Shown: piece by piece, positions 22,072 to 27,365 of the stretch | Numbering within the stretch: position 1 is the first letter of the stretch | Layout of the letters: every line of letters starts with the position of its first letter | Origin: an uncultured Lachnospiraceae bacterium | GTDB lineage: Bacteria > Bacillota_A > Clostridia > Lachnospirales > Lachnospiraceae | Assembly: GCA_910585355.1 (NCBI GenBank) | Contig: CAJUDN010000036.1 | Location: 2,932 to 30,296 of the forward strand | Length of the DNA: 27,365 bases | Reading direction: 5' to 3' | Notes under the pieces: generated by a model | Told to the model about the DNA's origin: nothing | Database searches by the model: none | The model's input: the letters and a program-made list of their open reading frames with translations, nothing else | Made by a program: the position numbers and the translations under genes

Positions 22072-22232
22072 TTACCGTTTCTGGAGGGTTTACCGTTCCG
22101 TATACGTGATGTTCTTGGGGTGGGTGCAGCAGCATCAACGGATTTTTCTTTTAACGGATAAAAGCAATAACCGCATTGAATGGCATATTCTGAAATATCT
22201 TTACCGCATTCCGGGCATTTAATGAGAGCCAT
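22017..22232 (-). CDS. Zinc-ribbon N-terminal piece of the integrase
   Basis: The 71-residue reading frame carries a zinc ribbon with four cysteines, CPECGKDISEYAIQCGYC at 6-23, then a linker and a basic segment RNGKPSRNGNGTGSIN at about 45-60, which is how many integrases of this type begin just before their arm-binding domain. The integrase body continues in another frame from the same place (GNLRKPFRVTV). The last 12 residues here (TLKVTYGNLLE) are thus probably out-of-frame. It starts four bases after the repressor stop with GAAAGGAAG upstream, so repressor and integrase are co-transcribed. Confidence 0.7.
   Translation of the reverse strand: MALIKCPECGKDISEYAIQCGYCFYPLKEKSVDAAAPTPRTSRIRNGKPSRNGNGTGSINTLKVTYGNLLE
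22042..22050 (-). other. Probable one-base deletion site in the integrase gene
   Basis: On the - strand the zinc-ribbon frame reads ACG TTA AAG GTA, while the integrase frame needs GGT AAC right after the same A's. Adding one A (TTA AAA GGT AAC, giving T-L-K-G-N-L-R-K-P) would join both parts into one protein of about 398 residues. No canonical -1 slippery heptamer is present. Confidence 0.65.
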
Positions 22233-22236
22233 TTAA

Positions 22237-23067
22237 TCACTTCCTTTCTTTTATACGTTCCTTAATTCTATCAATAACTGTTTCGATATTTCCTTTTGCA
22301 TAGGCTTTAAGCATATCCCGAAAAGATACTTGATAAACTTCTTCTTCATTACCAACATTATAAAAAGTCATACCATCAGAATCAGCTTTGTTATTACTTT
22401 TATCATAAGTATTAACTATTGTTGCAGTTTCTCCATTAATGGTAATCTTATCGTTTGTATTTAAGAAATCTAATGAATCGCCTATTTCAGGGTTATTAGA
22501 TTTTTGCCTGTATCGAATAAGGTTAGTAGGGCATTTTTTAAAGTGTTCAGAAAAAATGTAAGTTCCTATATAATGGAATATTGAAAAATTAGCATAATTC
22601 CCATTTTTACGGTGTTTTTCTTGTAAATCATAATAATCTTCAAGTAAAAGGTTTAATGTATCGAGGTCTGATACACCATAAGAAACAATTAGCTTTTTAG
22701 GGTTATCCTTGTAATGTTTCCAACTCTTTAATACTTCTATTGATTTTCCGCTCAATCCTAATTCGTCACTAACACTCAATTTTTCATTTTCCATAACACT
22801 TGTATAACCTAATAAGAAATCAGTAGATATATTTAAATTATGATTTTCTAAAAAATAGGTTTTGTATGTTTGAATAATGAACAAAGATAAATCTCTATCG
22901 CCTTTTTCTATGGATGATAAATTTGGCTTCTGTAGTCCAGTTTGTTTGCAAAATTCGGTTGCTGATAGTCCTGCTATTTCTATACGTAATCTTAAAAGAT
23001 TTTCTATGCGTTGCTTTTCACATTTTTTTTGATACTGCTTTTTTAACATATCTGCATTATATGCCAT
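22237..23067 (-). CDS. Phage-type HTH repressor (XRE family; cI/Stl-like)
   Basis: The 276-residue protein has an N-terminal XRE helix-turn-helix at about 20-85 (LRLRIEIAGLSATEFCKQTGLQKPNLSSIEKGDRDLS). A large C-terminal part without a visible protease (no S24/LexA Ala-Gly site) or metallopeptidase HExxH motif follows, more like island repressors (Stl) that are relieved by protein binding than SOS-cleaved cI. This comparison is inference. GGAGG precedes the start. It is divergent from the Cro-like gene across a region rich in TTATC/GATAA sites and is followed four bases later by the integrase frame. Confidence 0.8.
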   Translation of the reverse strand: MAYNADMLKKQYQKKCEKQRIENLLRLRIEIAGLSATEFCKQTGLQKPNLSSIEKGDRDLSLFIIQTYKTYFLENHNLNISTDFLLGYTSVMENEKLSVSDELGLSGKSIEVLKSWKHYKDNPKKLIVSYGVSDLDTLNLLLEDYYDLQEKHRKNGNYANFSIFHYIGTYIFSEHFKKCPTNLIRYRQKSNNPEIGDSLDFLNTNDKITINGETATIVNTYDKSNNKADSDGMTFYNVGNEEEVYQVSFRDMLKAYAKGNIETVIDRIKERIKERK

Positions 23068-23087
23068 ACTGCACCTCCATAATTTTA

Positions 23088-23219
23088 TTTGATAATCAAT
23101 TTTAAAAAATTATCAAATTACATATTATCCGATAAAACACTTGTTCTTGCTGAAATGCTATGTTATGATTTAATCAGATAATAAAAATAATATTGTTATC
23201 AATTAGAATATACATTATC
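23088..23219. promoter_or_regulatory. Divergent immunity control region with repeated TTATC/GATAA operators
   Basis: Between repressor and Cro-like genes lie TTTGATAAT (23088-23096) with exact complement ATTATCAAA (23109-23117), the palindrome TTATCCGATAA (23125-23135), a near copy AATCAGATAA (23172-23181), and half-sites TTATC at 23196 and 23215. A rightward promoter TTGTTC-N17-TATGAT (23141-23169) sits between the operators, so binding could block it. Repressor identity is inferred from position. Confidence 0.6.
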
Positions 23220-23262
23220 TTGCAAGGAATGTCAACAAGAAAAAAAGAAATGAGGTAAAAAT

Positions 23263-23436
23263 ATGCGGAACAAAGACATTAGAGATTATGCACGTATTAA
23301 AGATGTCAGATTGTGGCAAATTGCAGAAAAGTTAAATTTACAGGATAGCAATTTCTCAAGGCTTTTAAGACATGAACTTACAGAAGATAAAAAAATAGAG
23401 ATTAAGAAAATCATTGACGAATTAGCGGCAGAATAG
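23263..23436 (+). CDS. Small HTH protein (57 aa), Cro-like
   Basis: A 57-residue protein starts MRNKDIRDYARIKDVRLW. The segment VRLWQIAEKLNLQDSNFSRLLR at about 15-36 fits a helix-turn-helix, and the C-terminus is an acidic/basic helix (EIKKIIDELAAE). It is the first rightward gene of the element, divergent from the repressor, in the place of cro (phages) or str (islands). TGAGGT lies ahead of the ATG. It ends 11 bp before the excisionase-like gene. Confidence 0.7.
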   Translation: MRNKDIRDYARIKDVRLWQIAEKLNLQDSNFSRLLRHELTEDKKIEIKKIIDELAAE

Positions 23437-23447
23437 GTGGTGGCATT

Positions 23448-23660
23448 ATGAAAGATACTTCTGTTTTAACTGTCGCACAAGTGGCGGTAGCTTTACACCG
23501 GGATGCTCAAACAATTCGTTATCTTTTGGACAATAAACTTGTTTCATGGGGAATGAGTTTCCGTAAAAGAGGTAGCAAACGAAAAACATATATCATTTAT
23601 GCAGATAAATTCATGCAGGAAACAGGCATAAAGATTGCAGAAAGCGAGGTATCTAAATGA
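23448..23660 (+). CDS. Excisionase / AlpA-like DNA-binding protein (70 aa)
   Basis: The 70-residue protein has a winged-HTH of the MerR/excisionase type: SVLTVAQVAVALHRDAQTIRYLLDNKLVSWG at about 5-35, then a basic wing RKRGSKRKTYIIYADKF. Such proteins bend DNA for excision or activate integrase genes (AlpA). The ribosome site is GGTGG close to the ATG. Its stop overlaps the next start by ATGA, forming a coupled chain into the primase. DNA-binding is well supported; the excisionase role comes from context. Confidence 0.7.
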   Translation: MKDTSVLTVAQVAVALHRDAQTIRYLLDNKLVSWGMSFRKRGSKRKTYIIYADKFMQETGIKIAESEVSK

Positions 23661-23851
23661 ATATTCTGAAAAGATACCGATTGAAAAAGCAACAAAGGGC
23701 GTTAATGAAAAAACGTGAGGTATATGAGCATTTGCAGACAGAACATGGCGAGAATGAGTATTTCTACCACTATGCACAAAAAGAAACGGATGCCCTTGAC
23801 GAACAGGCCGAGCATATCCGGGGGATTTTAGAGGGGCGGTGGAACGCATGA
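23657..23851 (+). CDS. Small basic helical protein (64 aa) upstream of primase
   Basis: Not recognised. It is a 64-residue protein that is basic at the start (MNILKRYRLKKQQRALMKKREV) and acidic in the second half (EYFYHYAQKETDALDEQAEHIRGILEG), predicted as one or two long helices. It overlaps both neighbours by ATGA, so it is translated in step with the excisionase-like protein and the primase. It may be a small accessory replication or regulatory factor. Confidence 0.6.
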   Translation: MNILKRYRLKKQQRALMKKREVYEHLQTEHGENEYFYHYAQKETDALDEQAEHIRGILEGRWNA

Positions 23852-26151
23852 CCGCTAATGAGGTTTATGAAAATAATTTGCGACACTTTAAGATAAAAAA
23901 GCGTTATGGAGATAAAACACAATGCCAATGCCCGGCGCATGATGACAAACACGCTTCATTGACAATCACAAAAGGAAGAAAATGTACTTTGTTCTACTGC
24001 CATGCGGGATGTACCGTTGATGGTGTACTAAATGCAGCAGGGCTTGAAAAGAAAGATACCTTTTATGATGTAGAGCCGAGAAGCCCAAACTGGAAAGCCT
24101 ATGTTGAAGCGAGGGAGAAACGCCGGATTGAAGCAGTTTACGATTACGTTTCTATTAACGGTGCTTATGCTTTTACAAAAATTCGATGCGAGGGCAAGAA
24201 AATCATTTATGGAAAATTGCAGAATGACCGTTTTACATACGGTTTGGGGCATGATGTAGGAAGAAAGAGTTATAAAGCCATTTATGGAAGCTTACAAGCC
24301 ATAAAAAAGGCGGTTGCAGAGGGTAAGCCCATATTCATACCAGAGGGCGAAAAAGACGTTGATACGCTTACAAAACGAGGCTACACTACATGGACTTATG
24401 GCGGCTGTTCAGATTGGCAATCAGATTTTGCCACATTGGTGCAGGGGGCAGATGTTTATATTCTTGCAGATAATGACGAAGCCGGAAAGCGTGTTGCTGA
24501 AACTATCCAGAACGACATTAAAACGGTTGCAAAGAGTAGCAAAATCATTGTACCTATGCCAGACACGCCTAAAGCGGATATAACGGATTATTTCAATGTC
24601 GGACACAGCAAGCAGGAGTTTGAGCAGATGCTACAGCAGGAGCAGAGTACCGTTAAAGAAACCGTAAGGGAGTGTACGGCGGTTCACAGTACCCCTATAA
24701 AGGCACAGGGGCAGCAGGACAGCCGCTTAGAACAGATATTAAAGGATTTACACGCAGAGCGGTATGAAACATCAGATAAGGGCTTTGGGCGGCTATTTGC
24801 AGACGTTTTTAAGGACAAGCACAGATATAACCCATCCAGAAAAGATTTTATGCGGTATGACGGTAAACGGTGGGTTGATGATATTGAGGGATTGAGTGCG
24901 AGGGCATCAGCAAAGGTTCTGTCAGATGCACTTGTGAGATATGCAGTAAATGTTGATACAGAGGGCAAGTACCTAAAAGCTGTAGCGGCATTGTGTAACA
25001 TCAGAAACCGAAACAATATGCTACAGGATAGCAAAGATGTGTATTTCTTCAGTAATGAGCAGTTAGATGTGAATGATTATCTTTTGAATTTGCAGAACGG
25101 TACACTGGATTTATCCGGGAATGAGCCTGTATTTTTGAGCCACAGCCCCGATATGCTTCTTTCAAAGATATGCAATGCTGAATATGATCCCGCTGCCGAT
25201 TGCAGAAAATGGAAGAAATTTCTATTAGAAATCATGCAGGACGATAAGGAGAAAATATCGTATCTCCAAAAGATAGCAGGACTTTCGTTGACAGGGAACA
25301 CAGAGCAGGAAACTTGTTTTATCCTCTATGGAAGTACCACACGAAACGGAAAATCTACTTTTTGCGAAACACTGATACATCTGTTAGGCGATTATGCGGT
25401 AACAATGAAGCCGGAGAGCCTAGCAGTAAGACAAAATCTTGACAGCCGACAGGCAAGCGGAGATATAGCACGATTGGCAGGATGTAGGTTCTGTAATGCC
25501 AGTGAGCCGCCAAAACGGATGTTATTTGACACAGCCTTATTAAAATCACTGTTAGGCAGGGACAGCATTACAGCAAGGCATCTGTATCAGAGAGAAACAA
25601 CATTTATTCCAAAATTTAAACTTGTGATAAATACGAATTTTTTACCAACGATTACAGATGATACGGTTTTCAGTTCCGGCAGAATAAATGTTGTCAGCTT
25701 TGACCGACACTTTGAGCCGCAGGAGCAGGACAAAAACCTAAAGAACCGATTGAGGGATAAAAGCGAAATGTCCGGCATCTTGAATTGGTGCATTGAGGGA
25801 TTACGGCTATACCGCAAAGAGGGATTGAAGCCTCCGGCAGCAGTGCAGACCGCTACAGACACTTACAGGACGGACAGCGACAAGGTAGGCAATTTCATCA
25901 ATGAATGTCTGGCTAAGACTGGCAGGAACAGCAAGGCAAAAGATGTTTATGAAGCCTATACAAAGTGGTGTGATGATAACGGTTACGGTTGCGAAAACAA
26001 AGGTAATTTCTTTGCGGAACTTAAAGCAAAAGGATTATTTATGAACAGTGGAACGGTGGAGGGAAAGACAGTAAGAAATATCGTAAAGGGCTATACGGTG
26101 GAAACAGATTTTATTAAATATGATGGGCAGGAACCGTTACCTTTCGACTGA
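23848..26151 (+). CDS. Primase-helicase of phage P4/D5 type (replication initiator)
   Basis: The 767-residue protein should prime and unwind DNA for the element's own replication. In order it has a CHC2-like zinc finger at about 26-55 (CQCPAHDDKHAS ... FYCHAGC); a Toprim domain at about 160-230 (IPEGEKD at 164-170, LADNDEAG at about 206-213); a D5 N-terminal region at about 390-470; and an SF3/AAA helicase at about 490-640 with Walker A GSTTRNGKST (495-504), Walker B-like RLAGCRFCNASEP, sensor KLVINTN, and SGRINVVSFDRHF with the arginine finger. The C-terminal winged helix (about 670-750) is likely for origin binding. The ATG at 23848 overlaps the preceding TGA; a GTG nine bases earlier is possible. 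Confidence 0.93.
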   Translation: MTANEVYENNLRHFKIKKRYGDKTQCQCPAHDDKHASLTITKGRKCTLFYCHAGCTVDGVLNAAGLEKKDTFYDVEPRSPNWKAYVEAREKRRIEAVYDYVSINGAYAFTKIRCEGKKIIYGKLQNDRFTYGLGHDVGRKSYKAIYGSLQAIKKAVAEGKPIFIPEGEKDVDTLTKRGYTTWTYGGCSDWQSDFATLVQGADVYILADNDEAGKRVAETIQNDIKTVAKSSKIIVPMPDTPKADITDYFNVGHSKQEFEQMLQQEQSTVKETVRECTAVHSTPIKAQGQQDSRLEQILKDLHAERYETSDKGFGRLFADVFKDKHRYNPSRKDFMRYDGKRWVDDIEGLSARASAKVLSDALVRYAVNVDTEGKYLKAVAALCNIRNRNNMLQDSKDVYFFSNEQLDVNDYLLNLQNGTLDLSGNEPVFLSHSPDMLLSKICNAEYDPAADCRKWKKFLLEIMQDDKEKISYLQKIAGLSLTGNTEQETCFILYGSTTRNGKSTFCETLIHLLGDYAVTMKPESLAVRQNLDSRQASGDIARLAGCRFCNASEPPKRMLFDTALLKSLLGRDSITARHLYQRETTFIPKFKLVINTNFLPTITDDTVFSSGRINVVSFDRHFEPQEQDKNLKNRLRDKSEMSGILNWCIEGLRLYRKEGLKPPAAVQTATDTYRTDSDKVGNFINECLAKTGRNSKAKDVYEAYTKWCDDNGYGCENKGNFFAELKAKGLFMNSGTVEGKTVRNIVKGYTVETDFIKYDGQEPLPFD

Positions 26152-26163
26152 CAAAAACGGGAA

Positions 26164-26338
26164 TGTGTAAATTTGTGCAAAATAGATGTAAATTCCCTAT
26201 AAGGGCTTACTTTCAAAACATTACATCTGAAATGCACATTTTTACACAGTCCTATCAAAACCTAGCAAAATCAAGGGTTTCAAGCACTTTATAGATTGAA
26301 GTGTGCAAAATGAATGTAAATAATTTTACGGTTTTTGT
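26164..26338. other. Candidate replication origin with iteron-like repeats
   Basis: The AT-rich gap after the primase has three copies of a 20-bp motif TGTGCAAAATNNATGTAAAT: 26174-26193 and 26302-26321 direct, and a diverged inverted copy at 26221-26238 within a longer inverted repeat (26164-26191 against 26221-26248). CCCTATAAGGG (26195-26205) and a CACTT/AAGTG dyad (26285-26302) lie between. There is no gene. Islands of the SaPI type have their origin with iterons directly after the rep gene, which fits. Confidence 0.55.
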
Positions 26339-26365
26339 AACGGTATTTCAGAAAGCAGGTGCATA

Positions 26366-26587
26366 ATGGATTATTGGAATTTGTATAAAGATGTGTGGAA
26401 TTTTCACAAAAAATATTCAAAGGTACAGACAGATGATGCGTACTGGGAAGCGGTAGTTAATGAAAGCGGACAGATAGCAAAGAAGTATGATAACCATAAA
26501 TTTGCGATTGCGTTATTATTGGCGGTCATTGATGAACTGGAACGGATTTATAAGGAGATGATGAAAAATGCAGACACAGCAGTATAA
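26366..26587 (+). CDS. Hypothetical phage-element protein (73 aa)
   Basis: Not recognised by function, but small proteins starting MDYWNLYKDVWNFHKKY are of a kind often found in Firmicutes phage-type elements. It is all-helical, with aromatic residues at the start and an amphipathic end (FAIALLLAVIDELERIYKEMMKN). The AAAGCAGG sequence before the ATG is the likely ribosome site. It overlaps the HNH gene by 20 bp, so the two are probably coupled. Confidence 0.65.
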   Translation: MDYWNLYKDVWNFHKKYSKVQTDDAYWEAVVNESGQIAKKYDNHKFAIALLLAVIDELERIYKEMMKNADTAV

Positions 26588-26813
26588 GGATTATATGCGT
26601 AGTGATGAATGGGAAGCCAAGAAACAGGAACGTATAGCCATAGATGGCGGTTGCGTGATGTGTGGCAGACCAATAAGCAGGATTAGGAGCGTACAGGTGC
26701 ATCATATCACTTATGCCAGATTAGGCAATGAAAACGTGCTGACAGACCTTTGTACTCTTTGCGGTTCGTGTCATAAGAAGATACACGCCTATTATAACCG
26801 CAAGAGGGCATGA
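26568..26813 (+). CDS. HNH endonuclease
   Basis: The 81-residue protein is a small HNH nuclease with its zinc-holding cysteines: CVMCGRP at about 29-35, the HH pair in VQVHHITYARLGNENVLTDL (about 45-64), and CGSCHKKIH at about 68-76. AAGGAG lies 10 bases upstream, inside the overlapping previous gene. Small HNH genes stand next to terminase genes in many phages and in capsid-forming islands and are needed with terminase for DNA packaging in some cos phages. That packaging role is inferred from its neighbour. Confidence 0.88.
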   Translation: MQTQQYKDYMRSDEWEAKKQERIAIDGGCVMCGRPISRIRSVQVHHITYARLGNENVLTDLCTLCGSCHKKIHAYYNRKRA

Positions 26814-26898
26814 AAAACCAAGTACCACGCACAATCTTAACATCATAAAAAGGAAAATATAAATTTAGCTGAAAATCAGCAGAAAAGAGGTAGAGAAA

Positions 26899-27365
26899 AT
26901 GGCAAAAAACAACTATCCACAGGGGCAGATTGACGATATGGAGCCGTCAACGGTACAGGAACTTGTAACATCATTAAAGCAATTACATGACAGGGGGAAG
27001 CCGGAAACGGACGAGGAAATCCAACAGCGGATTGATGAATATTTTTCATTCTGTCAGCAATCAAGCATTCGTCCAGGCATTGAATCTCTTTGTATGGCGT
27101 TGCATATTAGCAGGACAACGCTTTTTAACTGGAATAACGGAACAGGATGCAGTGAAAAGTGTCAAGAGTTGATACAATCGGCAAAAGCATTTATAGGGGC
27201 ATTTATTGAACAAGCCATGTTGGGCGGCAAAATAAGCCCTCCGAGCGGCATTTTCTTAATGAAAAATTGGTTGTCTTATAAAGACGCTATCAGTATTGAG
27301 GAAAGCATACCAAACAAAGAAACAAAGCGTATTCTGACTGCTGCCGAACTGCCAAAACTGGGAGA
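26899..27365 (+). CDS. Phage small terminase-like protein, 5' part (cut by window end)
   Basis: The first 155 residues are present. They begin MAKNNYPQGQIDDMEPS, continue with a helical region ETDEEIQQRIDEYFSFCQQ, a helix-turn-helix-like segment RPGIESLCMALHISRTTLFNWNNG at about 58-82, and then AFIGAFIEQAMLGGKISPPSGIFLMKNWLSYKD at about 97-129. The last block (small residue-rich helix, then FLMKN.xxYKD) is typical of Firmicutes phage small terminase/DNA-packaging proteins. Its position after an HNH gene agrees. AGAGG precedes the ATG. A large terminase gene would be expected just beyond the window. Confidence 0.7.
   Translation, partial: MAKNNYPQGQIDDMEPSTVQELVTSLKQLHDRGKPETDEEIQQRIDEYFSFCQQSSIRPGIESLCMALHISRTTLFNWNNGTGCSEKCQELIQSAKAFIGAFIEQAMLGGKISPPSGIFLMKNWLSYKDAISIEESIPNKETKRILTAAELPKLG

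Larger units (their letters stand above)
18950..27365. mobile_element. Phage-like integrated island (PICI-like or compact prophage), left part
   Basis: After the rpsI terminator the sequence becomes AT-richer and carries, in order, accessory small genes, integrase and repressor leftward, and then Cro-size HTH, excisionase-like, primase-helicase, an iteron-like region, HNH and small-terminase-like genes rightward. There is no DNA polymerase or recombination gene between the excisionase and the primase. This order is that of phage-inducible chromosomal islands. The exact left end is not visible because only one end is in the window. The right part lies outside. Confidence 0.75.

Noticed and set aside
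18950..27365. Integrative conjugative element rather than phage-like island
   Set aside because: No relaxase, coupling protein or type IV secretion gene is present in view, whereas HNH and small-terminase-like genes point to packaging. Not fully excluded because the right part is missing.

Overview
The window looks like a chromosomal segment of a Gram-positive anaerobe of the Clostridia, most likely Lachnospiraceae. The evidence is the gene run ecfA1-ecfA2-ecfT-truA-rplM-rpsI, strong AGGAGG ribosome sites, choline/glucan-binding-type wall repeats, and the style of the L13 and S9 proteins. The taxonomic call is inference from protein style and gene order. No rRNA, tRNA or CRISPR array was seen.

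Layout of the chromosomal part. 1-1990: two tandem paralogous secreted proteins with a fibronectin-like domain and C-terminal cell-wall-binding repeats (the first cut by the window edge), closed by a terminator. 1964-2902 (-): a LysR-type regulator. 3120-4610 (-): an IS110-family insertion sequence whose non-coding end probably encodes a bridge RNA. It sits between the LysR gene and a rightward five-gene operon (4690-10606): an ion-transporter-superfamily permease, an N-acyl-D-amino-acid deacylase, a D-threonine-aldolase/D-serine-dehydratase-like enzyme, a sugar-phosphate isomerase/epimerase-like TIM barrel, and a D-2-hydroxyacid dehydrogenase. Together these suggest uptake and breakdown of an N-acylated or beta-hydroxy D-amino acid by a route I cannot match to a known pathway. 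10661-10835 holds a highly structured non-coding stretch. 10960-18849 holds the energising module of an ECF vitamin transporter (ecfA1, ecfA2, ecfT), truA with an unusual 100-residue C-terminal extension, the 5-oxoprolinase genes pxpABC, and the rplM-rpsI ribosomal operon with a promoter and a probable L13 autoregulatory leader. Related intergenic hairpin elements occur before ecfT, before pxpA and before pxpB.

From about 18950 to the window end the base composition becomes visibly AT-richer and the content turns phage-like. Leftward genes are a cI/Stl-like repressor, a tyrosine integrase broken by an apparent one-base frameshift after an N-terminal zinc ribbon, and two small unknown genes. 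Rightward genes are a Cro-size HTH protein, an excisionase/AlpA-like protein, a small basic protein, a primase-helicase of the P4/D5 type, an iteron-like non-coding region (candidate replication origin), a small unknown protein, an HNH endonuclease, and the start of a small-terminase-like gene. The element seems to sit downstream of rpsI. The order int-repressor / cro-xis-primase-ori-HNH-terS is that of phage-inducible chromosomal islands, possibly the capsid-forming kind, though a compact prophage cannot be excluded because the window ends at terS.
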